A model generated the notes under the pieces. It saw nothing but the letters and a program-made list of their open reading frames with translations. It had not been told where the DNA came from and searched no databases. 64,000 nt of DNA, from contig JAAKBF010000354.1 in the NCBI GenBank assembly GCA_012656075.1, positions 186,001-250,000 on the forward strand. Reading direction: 5' to 3'. This stretch comes from Phytophthora hibernalis (taxonomy: Eukaryota > Oomycota > Peronosporomycetes > Peronosporales > Peronosporaceae). This document shows positions 44,690 to 54,098 of this stretch, piece by piece (within the stretch, counting starts at the first letter, position 1; each line of letters opens with the position of its first letter). The position numbers and the translations under genes were made by a program.

Positions 44690-46414
44690 CAGACAACGAC
44701 GGTGAAATCTGTACCCCCATAAAAACCCGCACCCCTGCAGTGGGACGCACCAAGGCAAGTAAAAAAACAAAAACGAGGCAGCAAATTTTAAACATATTTA
44801 TCCAATCAGTGTGTTAGAAAATTACTGGTCCGCACGTCGATTTATCTCCCTCACCCTTTGCATTTCCCTTTGTGTAGGGAGCCGCCATGGCTCCCCAAGC
44901 ATCTTACTCCGTCAAGCAAAAGCGTGAAGATTTAGACAGCATCAGTCGTACTGGCTGCAAGCCAACGGCTCGAAAGCTCGGTATCCCGTTATCTACGTTG
45001 CATGATTGGCGAAGACAAGAAAAGGAATTGTTCAGCTTCAAGGGGGCACAGACAAGCAAGACGCTAAAAGGACAGGGGGCTAAGGGCATCATAACATTCG
45101 GACACGACATGGTGACCTACATGAAGGATCTGCGTCGCGAAGAAGAGGTACTGCAAACATTATGGTCTGAATGTTTGCAAATTAAATTGACTTCTTTTTT
45201 GTAAAGTATTTGTGTACAGGAAATATGATTGAATATATATAACAAGAGCATCCCACTTGGCTAGAGGCGTATTTAGCGACGAAGTCAAGTGACGAAAGGC
45301 GTGTAAACGCATTGATGCGCTTGTGCCAGCGGTTTGCAAGCCGGTAAGAAAACTATCTTTTCTAATATTGAGCTACTTGTTTTGAAAAGTGTATTATTAA
45401 CTTATCTTTTGTTATTTCAACATTTTTTATAATATGGTGTTTAGGCATGGGTTTTCAACGCAACATTCGAAGAAAAACGAAGCTGTACTACAGCAGACGC
45501 ATTTAGAATTTGCAATCAAGTTTTGGAGCGAATACAGCCATTTTTCGGAAAGTGCTATCTACAACGTCGACGAAACGGCCATTTATTTCGACATTCCACC
45601 CCGCAAAATATGGGCCCTCAAGGGGAGGCGTGGATCAGCAAAAGTCAAGCATATGCAGAAGAATTCCGGAAGACTCACAGCTGTGCTCACCATTCGGGCT
45701 GACGGTACGTTCATTTATTTTACATTTAATTTACTGTATACTGAAACTAAGTAACGTTATTTGATTAAGGAAAAAAACTGCCAATACTCTTCATTCTGCG
45801 AGGAATACCTGGCGGCACTGTGGAGACAAATGAGTTGCCAACATATCCAGATGGACATGTTTAGTTTATACAGTCCAAGAACATGGCTGGATGGACGCAA
45901 CCGTTTGGGAGTTTTATTTTGAAAGTTTGCTTAAATTTGAAATAGATTCTCCCTCTGTCCTCCTTCTCGATAACTTCGATTCCCATGTATCGGAAGGAGG
46001 ACAGAATGTGGTAGCAGAGGCTACCTCAGCACTAGTGTGCCCTGTTCCGCCAAACAGCACGTCTGTCTGTCAGCCTCTTGATGTTGGAGTTATGGGTCCA
46101 CTCAAGAAGAAGCTGACAGGCGTATGGCTATCAGAAAATATTAATGGTACACGCACCGCGCAGCAAAGAGACTTGCCGCGATCAAGCGCACCATTACAGC
46201 ATAGGAAGGCATCACAGAGCACTGTGTTGTGCGTAGCTTTGAAAAGGCAATTCCAAGATATCCTGAAGGCCAAGTTTAGGATAAAAAATGTTTTTTTCCA
46301 CCAATCACAAATAACGAATCACTGATGGGTACGGATTTTTTGTCGAGATGCCCCGTATACTTTTGTATGGCGGATACAGTTCAGTGGGGGTACGGATTTT
46401 ACCGTCGTTGTCTG
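44690..46414 (+). mobile_element. Complete pogo-like DNA transposon with TA target duplication
   Basis: 1,725 bp. Terminal inverted repeats begin CAGACAACGACGG and extend about 28 bp (two mismatches). They are flanked on both sides by TA (44688-44689 and 46415-46416), the target duplication of the Tc1/mariner/pogo superfamily. Inside lies a spliced transposase gene of the DDE_1 (pogo/Tigger/Jerky) family. Confidence 0.9.
44887..46278 (+). pseudogene. pogo/Tigger-like transposase, inactivated
   Basis: Exons about 44887-45147, 45249-45343, 45445-45713 and 45777 onward, with GT-AG introns that join in frame. The N-terminal helix-turn-helix is psq-like (GCKPTARKLGIPLSTLHDW). The CENPB-type second DNA-binding part includes PTWLEAYLATKSSDERRVNA. 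The DDE core shows IYNVDETAIYFD and SVLLLDNFDSHV, and CQPLDVGVMGPLKKKL is typical. Inactivating changes: a tandem duplication of GTTTA at 45859-45868 giving a stop and frameshift, a frameshift near 46170, and an in-frame TAG near 46200. It cannot make transposase as it stands, but the element ends are intact. Confidence 0.85.
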
Positions 46415-46416
46415 TA

Positions 46417-47023
46417 CCAGTTGCCATTAAGCTCAGTCATTTTCGGTCATTCAGCGCAGCGAGTTCGTGGCGAATTACTCTACTAAAAATACTCGTTCTT
46501 GAAAGGCAGTTGAACATACCCGTTCTAACCAAACGTGAGTAAGTTTTAGGAAATTTTTCATGTCCAAATTCGTCAAACCAGCTGTACACGTCGATTTGCT
46601 GACAAAACTGCTCCACGTTCCAGAAATGAATGTTTCCCTGTTTCTTTTTTCGCTTATTGAGCCTTTTCAAACGCCTCCTTGTTAAGTAACTAACTCCTCC
46701 CGATCACCGTCTTCACAGAAATACCTGTGGACGCATTTGCGGCTACAGAATTTGCGCGTTGGTCGCCTTAATTTTAACGTGAAGGAGGTACAGCAGAAAA
46801 ACACTACATGTACAATTTTACCTATTCGAGAGAGCCACGTCCGTTCAGGTGCACAGCTCGTTTCTGCATAAGGTTGCGGGTTAACTTGGCGGCGATGGTG
46901 AGAGTAATTCGGAAACAGGGGACGTCTGGAGTAATATTTTACAAAACAAGGTAGGGTTGGAGTAAATGGCTGGCCCGCGATGAACGAAGTAACGTACTGG
47001 TCATTCATCAAGTCGCGCTCAAC
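46417..47023. other. Unassigned AT-rich region
   Basis: About 600 bp between transposons. Minus-strand open frames (46437-46670 and 46682-47011) include a Cys-containing basic stretch (RKFCSRKCVHRYFCEDGD) that could be a zinc-binding transposase remnant, but I cannot assign a family. Confidence 0.3.
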
Positions 47024-48137
47024 ATGAGCATGTCCGATGAGGACAGCGCAAGTGACTTTGCCGCGTCAACGGACGAGGATGTCCAACTGCAACACACACC
47101 ACGTCGACAGGCATTTGTAGTCAGCGAGGTATTCCCCACGTTAGAGGACGCGCATATTGACATTGATGTCTTGGACGGATCAATGTACCAATACATGTAC
47201 AACAACGGTAATGCTGGGAATGGGACACGCATTTATCGCTGTGTGTCCCACGTGGATTGTCCTAAACGGCTCCGGCTAAGTAAGGTGAAAGTGAGACAGA
47301 TGGCGGTGTGGGGTTTAGTTCGTTTTGGAGGAAGCAGACGAGTATGTGGAGGGAGGCACTATGCAGATATCGCGCGGTGCGATTAATGGCGCCTTAAACC
47401 GCGTGGTCGACAGTATTCTTAGTGGGGGTCTGAGCCGCAAAATGCTGCAACCTACTCGTTGATCGGTACGCAGAAAACGCTAAGATGATGTAACTTCTAC
47501 CAACGTACGTTTAACCCAAGAGCAGAAAAGCAGCCCTTCGAAAAATCCCAGTCAGGTATTTAACGTACATAGCTCATGTGGTGCTACTTACAACATCTCA
47601 CCGCTTACTCCACCATATTTCGGACAGCTTAACTCTTTGCTCGCCTTTTTGGTATTGACTTAACACTGTCGTTTAGCAGCCTTGACAGGACACAGGCAAT
47701 TGCAAACATATTAAAGGAATTTGGCCAGAAGTTATGCTTCTCAATGCTACCCGCATCTTGTGAGAAAGAGTCGTGAGAAGGTAAAGATGCTGAAGGTTCC
47801 AGCGTTCTACAAAGATAAGGTGCTTACAGACATCCGATACCTTAGCCAAGTTCGCATGAAGAAACAGTTTACGGCTCTCAGCAAGCTCTGTCTGGCGTTC
47901 TGGAAGAAGCATGGAGAATCCGACTACGCGCAGTGGTTTGAGGGTGTTTACCTGGGCGACACATGGGGCAACTCGTTTTACGCAGCCGCAACTCCAGGAA
48001 TTACCCCGTCACAGAATGCGCTTGCGGCACATCACCGTGTAATCAAACAAGTTTGCGTTGGTTCCCTTCGCGCCAGTACCGTAGTCGCTTCAACCCCCTG
48101 CGCCCAAGGCGAAAATCGGCCTTTTCAAATTTCTTGA
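47024..48137 (+). pseudogene. Mutator-like (MULE) transposase remnant
   Basis: The N-terminal segment (residues after MSMSDEDSASDFAAS) contains a FLYWCH/WRKY-like patch: GNGTRIYRCVSHVDCPKRLR. The C-terminal stretch carries CYPHLVRKSREKVK, FWKKHGESDYAQWFEGVYL and ATPGITPSQNALAAHHRVIK, typical of the region after the MULE catalytic core. Between them (47390-47670) the reading frame is broken and the core DDE segments are missing or unrecognisable. An internally decayed copy; no terminal repeats found by eye. Confidence 0.65.
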
Positions 48138-48640
48138 CAAGTTGTACGATACTGCATGTTAAAGACAGTGGACACTTATTTTTACTATAGTCTCGTATAT
48201 GTACGGGTACGTTTTCTGCAAAACGCGACATTCGAGCTCTCTGCAAATCCTATTCCATGTTGTACATACAGCATCAAAGAGCCCATCATGCTGTATAATA
48301 CACCCTGATATCGGTTTAGACAGGGAATAGCTGTGCACTTTTATCAAGAGACCGGACGGGGGCGGATAGAGACAAGGACCAAGCGTGTGAAATCAATGGA
48401 CAAGACTGAATTCGCTCACAATACATTGATTGCTCCCTTACTTGCACAAGACCAACACACTATCGTCACCTAGTCCGCCACACGCGCGGCTTCCTCCTCC
48501 TCACCCGTCCTCGTTCTCGGCTTCTTCCTCGTTGTCCTCGGCTTCCTCTTCGCCGCTCTCGCCTTCCTCTTCGTCAGGTGCTACGTCGTTGCCGCTATCA
48601 CCAAAAAAGGTGTACTCGCAATTTATCGTTTGAATAAGAG
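48138..48640. other. Non-coding spacer with a possible acidic coding remnant
   Basis: No complete gene. On the minus strand 48501-48603 encodes a very acidic tail (PDEEEGESGEEEAEDNEEE) with a stop at 48501, which may be the orphan 3' end of an acidic-tailed protein or simply low complexity. The rest shows no feature. Confidence 0.3.
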
Positions 48641-48665
48641 GTATACCGGTAAATTACCGGTATAC
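48641..48665. repeat. 25-bp near-perfect palindrome
   Basis: GTATACCGGTAA followed by ATTACCGGTATAC; each half contains ACCGGT. It stands at the edge of a 200-bp AT-rich tract. Confidence 0.7.
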
Positions 48666-49223
48666 TGGCCGTAATTGTAATACAGCAACAACATAATAAT
48701 ATTGTGTCGTTGCAAATTATGTTATCCTGGGATAAATGTATTAACACACTTGTTGGGAAATAATATTACTATTCAAATATACTATTATTAATGTATAACG
48801 TAGTACTATTTGAGTTTTATTTACATTACATACATGTATTAATCCTGATAGCATTCATATGCATCGCGCTAAACACGGCACTACCAGCCTAGTCCCATCG
48901 CAATCACTGCATGTAAGCTTACCACCACACTTGCCTCCCAGTCAAGGTAGATTCTTTGAGTTGGTCGACAACCGCGTATTGGTAAACTGAGCAGCGTGGC
49001 GCTTTGCGATCGACAGTGATTCAATGGAATGGGCGGTTTCGGTAATTGGGTGCCTTCCAATGGAGGAAAGCTTTCTGTTGATCGAATGACAAGAGTCTAC
49101 GCTAAGTCTGGTAGGAGCACGGTCGTCAACTCTGCTGTGCTCAGTTTTCCTTTCTCCCTACTCTCTTGAGATGCTGAAAATGGTGACGTGGGAGCATTGT
49201 CATCCAGTCTGGAAAAACATTGC
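48666..49223. other. AT-rich spacer without gene
   Basis: Strongly AT-rich up to about 48850, then mixed. No frame of protein character on either strand. It may include lost 5' parts of the piggyBac-like element. Confidence 0.4.
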
Positions 49224-49301
49224 ACAGTCGCAAGTTTATTTTTTCAGATAGCTTCAATGTTTTTAGATTTAAGCTATCCGAAAAAATAAACTTGCGACTG
49301 T
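49224..49301. repeat. 78-bp hairpin insertion
   Basis: Two 31-bp arms (ACAGTCGCAAGTTTATTTTT... at 49224-49254 and its complement at 49271-49301) with one mismatch and a 16-bp loop. It sits immediately before the first recognisable codon of the piggyBac-like reading frame (VHDQLRLQRYS). Confidence 0.85.
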
Positions 49302-50437
49302 AGTACATGACCAGCTTCGACTCCAGCGATACTCGCTCCAAATGCAGACATGGTGCAAGAAATACTACAAGTCCATCTTCATGGGACTTGTAGATGTGGC
49401 TATAGTGAACGCCTACATTGTGTTCAGGGAGGCTCAAAAGAGAAGTTGTCAGAGGCCCGTGACGCATGCAGAATTCATGATGGAGCTGCATACCGAGTTG
49501 CTGGAGCTACAGGAACAAGATTTCTCCGATCGTGTAAGTTCTTCATGTTATACCAGCGACACGTTGTATGCGCCTGTGTGGCCTGTGCGTACAGATACAT
49601 GCTGTATCGGTCACATACTGTATACAGCTGTGCGGTCTGCATTCGGCTGTGCAGCCTGTTCGTACAGATACATACTGTATGGATCACATGCTGTATGCAG
49701 CTATGTGGTCTGCATTCGACTGTGCGGCCTGTGCGTACAGATGCATGCTGTATGGATCACATGTTGTATGCAGCTGAGTGGTCTGCATTCGGCTGTGCGG
49801 CCTGTGCGTACAGATACATGCTGTATGGATCACATGTTGTATGCAGCTGTGTGGCCTGTGCGTGCAGATAGATGTTGTATCGGCCACGTGATGTATGGTG
49901 GATTGGATTTTGTAAAACTCATCTAACTTTTTCTGAATGTGATTGTAGGCCTCCACACAGCAGACACAGACAGGAGAAGTGCTGCCTCCACTATCAAAGG
50001 ACGACGAGCCACAAGAATGTCCCGAGTATCAAGAAGTAAACGGCGTGCGAAAACATCGACAACGCCAGTGCAAGGTATGTTCAATTCTAAAGCGTCGTGG
50101 TGGTGAGCGCCACGCAACCAAGTACTACTGCAATGCATGCAGCAAGTCGGAAAAGGCGCGGTACGTACTCGTTTTAGCATTTGCAGTCGATATATGCGCT
50201 AATCTAACGACGTTGTTTCTGACCTACACTAGGACGTATCTGTGCAACAAAGTGTGGCCCCACTACATGGGCAACTCGATGACGTGTTTCCAGATATGGC
50301 ACTTCCGGTGGGAAAGTGGAACGAAGCGGCCGCGTCCGCGATGTGGCCGCGACATTCAAAGTCGAGAAGCAGGAAGTGGTGGTGGTGCGAAATCAGCACG
50401 CAAACGCAAGCGTCGGGGCGAAAACCGTCTACCTTAA
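49302..50437 (+). pseudogene. piggyBac-like transposase, 3' half only
   Basis: Open from VHDQLRLQRYSLQMQTWCKK through KYYKSIFMGLVDVAIVNAYI, the C-terminal part of the DDE_Tnp_1_7 domain. Introns 49534-49948 (GTAAGT...TAG) and 50161-50232 join in frame to a Cys/His module (CKVCSILKRR ... YYCNACSKS ... YLCNKVWPHYMGNS) like the zinc ribbon at the end of piggyBac-derived proteins. The catalytic aspartates are upstream and absent, so it is a 5'-truncated copy. The last codons (ENRLP, stop at 50437) run into gypsy LTR sequence, so the natural 3' end is also lost. Confidence 0.75.
49574..49905. repeat. 73-bp minisatellite inside the piggyBac-gene intron
   Basis: Units starting CTGTGTGGCCTGTGCGTACA recur at 49574, 49647, 49720, 49793 and 49847, with spacings 73, 73, 73 and 54. 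About 4.5 copies, diverged by some substitutions. The whole array lies within intron 49534-49948. Confidence 0.88.
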
Positions 50438-50616
50438 GTCCGATTCGTATCTAGTGTAAAATACACAATCGTACTTAGCCGGGAGTCAGGTGTCACACAC
50501 CAACTTATGTGGGGCATGTACTCGTACTTAGGCGGGATTGTGTGGACCACACAAGAACTTTGGGTCTCCCCTTTCATTGCACGGCAAACGGTGTCGGCCA
50601 GCGTGGCCCCGTTACA
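50423..50616 (-). repeat. Truncated 3' LTR of the gypsy element
   Basis: Begins TGTAACGGGG at 50616 (minus strand) and matches the full LTR until 50423, where it abuts the piggyBac-like sequence. About 250 bp of the LTR end is missing. It lacks the ten-base TAAGTTCTTT stretch of the 5' LTR. Confidence 0.85.
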
Positions 50617-50640
50617 CCTTCCCACACCCAAACGGGAAGC
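50617..50640 (-). other. Polypurine tract
   Basis: Minus strand reads GGGTGTGGGAAG directly before the 3' LTR start, the expected plus-strand priming site. Confidence 0.65.
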
Positions 50641-50748
50641 ACCTGTCCCAAGGGGAATCCAGCGACAGAGAAGGCGACGCCTCATTCCAGAAGCCATGCC
50701 CAAAACCACACGCGCCGAAGACCACCGACGACGCTTCACCACTCCCGG

Positions 50749-51916
50749 ATGGGAAAGACTCACGAAGCCAAGGCGCCCAGCGCCGCCGCTGCCAAGCCGA
50801 ATAAGACCCCCGCCGGAAAGAAGCAGAAGGCCGCTTCTAAGAAGCCCGGCGATTCGCCACAGCCGCCCCAGACCCGAGCCCGATCCAGCAAGCGCAATGC
50901 AGTCCAACTGCCAGGCCCACACGAAGACGCCAACAGCCACAGCGAGTCGGACGCCGACGTCACGAACCCTGGGCTCATCACTGGCGACAAGGACATCAAC
51001 ATGGACACGGCTCCTGGAGCGAGCGACAAGCAACCGCCGCCGAACCCGATGGAAGACGCTCCAAAGGAGCCGGTCGCTGATCCAAAGCTCCGGGAGCCCA
51101 CGACGACTCGCAAAAGCCTGGTGCGGGGGCTAAGCACGCGGAAACTTCCGAGGAGCCGTCCGCCACGGACATGGAGGTTGAGGAGAACCCGCCACGTCGT
51201 GACGAGCACTATTCTCCGGATAACTGTTCCGACGAAGTCGACTACGGTGAGTCCAAGCTTGAAGAGGACGACCACGAGCAAGGAGAGGTCCACGACCCCA
51301 ACAAGTCCCCATCGCTCACGGAGCAGCAACGCGCCTTGCATCCCGGGAGCCCTGCCACTACTTGCAGCGCCGCTGCCGTTGCGCGGAGCGCAGAGCGCGA
51401 GAAGGTAGAGCGCGAGACCGCGCGGACCCCGAGCGGGAGACCCAAGTCATTACGAACGTCGTGGAGGGCGAAGAAGTGCTGGCAGAGATGCTCCGGTCCG
51501 ACAACCGGCAGCACCTCGCCGACCGAGCCCGCGCTGGCCAAGTAGCTGCCGAGCAGCACCGCGACTCCAAGCGCGAACACGAGACCATGTCTCCCCGCAC
51601 GCGAGAACAGCTGCTCGCATTGCGATATTGGTCCATCCCTGAGTACCGCGGGTACCTGCGACTGAGTCGCACGCCTGGCCAGACCGTCTCTCTCTAACGA
51701 GTGTCCGGTCGTGCTGATCGCCGACACAGGCCTGGCCCGACAGTCCAACGAGACCGACTTCAGGGCGTGGCTCCACCCCTGCCCGAGTTCTTGGCCTCGC
51801 CTTATCGAATCGATTGGCTGGCCCAGCGGCGTCTTCGCTTTCGCATGGCGAAGATGATTGTCGACGACCAGTGGCACAAGCGGCACTTCGACCGCAATAT
51901 GCCCGCGCCGGGGTGA
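50749..51916 (+). pseudogene. Antisense open frame within the gypsy element, acidic protein
   Basis: Reads on the strand opposite to pol, between pol and the 3' LTR. The ATG at 50749 gives a Lys/Ala/Pro-rich start (MGKTHEAKAPSAAAAKPNKT), then Asp/Glu-rich segments (DMEVEENPPRRDEHYSPDN, SKLEEDDHEQGEVHD), a charged helix (VVEGEEVLAEMLRSDNRQH) and WHKRHFDRNMPAPG before the stop at 51916. Three one-base shifts (near 51130, 51425 and 51690) are needed for continuity. Composition is protein-like, while the minus strand here is not. No domain recognised. It could be an additional antisense ORF, as known in some plant gypsy families, or a fragment of another element. Confidence 0.5.
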
Positions 51917-51993
51917 TCCTCGAGGAGGTGGTGCAGAAGATAGGAAGTCATGGCAGTCCCAGTTGATAGAACCTCGAAGTGTTCTCGAACCGG

Positions 51994-52245
51994 TTAGCAC
52001 CGACCGGCTCCGTGGGAGCGCTCGTAAGCGTCCACGACATCGACGCAGTCCTCCGAGAGGCGGATACCGGACTCCCATGTGCCCTGAGCCTCGGGATAGC
52101 CGCGCCACTTCACCAGATATTGGTGGTGGCCGATACGCCCGCGGTGCTTCAGTAGCTTCTCAACGTGGAAGTAGAGAGCGCCCTCGTTTCCGATCAATGG
52201 GAGCGGGGAAGCAACGGACGCGTCGACCGACCATGATGCTCCGCA
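51994..52245 (-). CDS. Chromodomain of the gypsy integrase
   Basis: YFHVEKLLKHRGRIGHHQYL followed by VKWRGYPEAQGTWES is a clear chromodomain (HP1-like, with the VKWRGYP signature), ending at the stop at 51994. Chromodomains direct integration to heterochromatin. It is separated from the integrase C-terminus (about 52700) by 450 bp that are not open in the pol frame. Confidence 0.85.
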   Translation of the reverse strand, partial: CGASWSVDASVASPLPLIGNEGALYFHVEKLLKHRGRIGHHQYLVKWRGYPEAQGTWESGIRLSEDCVDVVDAYERSHGAGRC

Positions 52246-52252
52246 TCGCTAG

Positions 52253-52755
52253 ATGGCGTCGTACGCCTCTGCGTCTGACGTCCCGTCAATTTGTGGGTCT
52301 CTTCTGGACGCAGTTGAGGGCTGCCAGCGGCTCCTGGAGGCGCAGCGGGTTCCCTGCGCGGACGCGTGCAGAGCGTCGAAGCGGCGATGGCCTCTGATCG
52401 GAACGTCCATCAGGACCTGGATCGTCTCGGGCGTGTAGCGCGTGATCTGCAAGATCAGTTCGTCCAGCTGAACCGGGGTCTGTCTCAGCTGGACCGCAGT
52501 AACGCGGAGGCCCAACATGCGCTTCGGAATGATCACTCCGCTCTCGAAGAGCATCTCGATTGGATTCGCCAGCTCTACAACCGCGTGGCGGAGTTGGAGA
52601 ACCGTGCCCCTGGCTCCGCCGGCGGCTCCAGCTCTGACTCAGGCCGACGTGATGCAGATGATGGCGAATGCCGTTCGGCAGTACTCGAGTTCGTCGGACT
52701 CGACGAGTCACCCGCCTCAGCAGCCACCTCCGCCGGGCGGTACGGCTTGAGCAAG
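52253..52755 (+). pseudogene. Antisense coiled-coil, Gag-N-terminus-like frame
   Basis: Plus strand from ATG 52253 (MASYASASDVPSICGSLLDA). After one shift near 52370 it runs through a coiled coil (DLDRLGRVARDLQDQFVQL, RSNAEAQHALRNDHSALEEH, WIRQLYNRVAELENRAPG). After another near 52620 it runs through ALTQADVMQMMANAVRQYS and a proline end. It resembles the N-terminal part of oomycete gypsy Gag proteins but stands between the minus-strand integrase and chromodomain. Probably a fragment of a second element inserted or rearranged here. Confidence 0.45.
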
Positions 52756-54098
52756 TCCACGTAGAATGTCGGGTGCGTGGCCATAGCCGACGGCAAGTCC
52801 AACGTGTACGCGTTGCCGTGGATCCCAATTACCGTGAACGGCCCCACAAACCGAGGACGGAGATTCGTGCTGCCCACAGCGGTGACCGCCTGCATAGGAG
52901 GATTCTTCGCGTTTAAGAGGACCTGGTCCCCTAATACAAACACCTGTGTGTTCTTACGCCCCTGGCGATCACTGTTTTCTTTCTGTGTGCATTGTGCCAC
53001 CGCCATAGCATCTCGGACGCGCTGTCTTACCGCCTCTCCTGTCTCAATGAACGTGAGCAGGTTCCGTTTGACGGACGAGCGAAGACCTTTGAGGCCACGG
53101 GGATCCTCGGCGACAGCCTCTCCCTCACCCAAATTTAAAGCCGGAGGCAACGACAACGGCGTACGCGGGTGCCGCAGCCCGTTAACTTAGAATGGGGTGA
53201 AACCCGTCGACGCATGCACCGCATTGTTGAGTGCAAACTCCACTTGAGGCAGCAACGTGCTCCACTTCGTGGGTTCTTCGGCGCAGACGCTGCGCAGCAC
53301 GTCTTCCAAAACGCGGTTCACCCGCTCGGTTTGACCATCCGTCTGCGGATGATCCGCCGTGGGCATATCCAGTCTCGTACCGAGAAGGCGGAACAAGTAT
53401 GTCCAGAAGTGTGACACGAAGCGGGGATCCCGATCGCTTACGAACGCCTCCGGGAGGCCATGGTGTCGAAAGACATTATCGACAAAGATCTGAGCCGCCT
53501 GCGGCGCTGTCACGCTCTTCTTCACCGCGGCCAGCCGTACCATCTTGCTCAGACGGCAGACGAAGACCAGAATGCCAGTATGGCCGCGCGTATCTGCCGG
53601 AAGCTCAAAGATGAAGTCCATGCTCACCGAGCGCCAACAATCCGCCGGTACCGGCAAACTCATCAAAGGAGCGGACGACGAGGGAGCGGGCTTCACACGC
53701 TGACACGTTTCACACATTTGCACGTACGTGCGCACCCACTTGTACATGTGAGGCCACCAAAAGTGACGGGCCACCGACGTGTACGTCTTCTCGCGACCGA
53801 GGTGACCGCTTAGCGGAGTGTCATGTGCCTTATAGAGGACACGATGGCGCAAATCTTCGTCGTTGGGAACGACAAGACGAGGTTCCTCCCCGTCACCGAC
53901 TTGGTAGTAGAGTAGGCCATCAGCCATCGAATAGCGGTGCAGTCGTGATCGCTGCCGAGCAGTGAGCTTCACTGCCTTCTCAGGCGCCTTCAACGCAGTG
54001 ACCAGATCTGCAAGGTCATCATCGTCAGCATACGCCTCGCGTAGCTGCTCATGGAGCGGAGACTCGAGGTACGCAACGTGCGCCAGCTCGTAGTCCGG
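52700..54098 (-). pseudogene. Gypsy integrase
   Basis: The zinc-binding HHCC part (HDTPLSGHLGREKTYTSVAR ... CETCQRVKPAP) is followed by the catalytic core with the DDE aspartates and glutamate (SMDFIFELPADTRG, FVSDRDPRFVSHFW, DHPQTDGQTERVNRVLEDVL) and a C-terminal part with YVDLLKPYRPAE. In-frame stops at the former ALSRRPDYEL (CGA to TGA, near 54100) and at GFTPFYVNG (TAC to TAA, near 53187) break it, so it is non-functional. Confidence 0.88.

Noticed and set aside
49560..49930. Overlapping open frames in all registers
   Set aside because: Artefact of the 73-bp tandem repeat.
51242..52108. 288-codon minus-strand frame in the gypsy element
   Set aside because: Mirror of the more protein-like plus-strand acidic frame; no gypsy domain in it.
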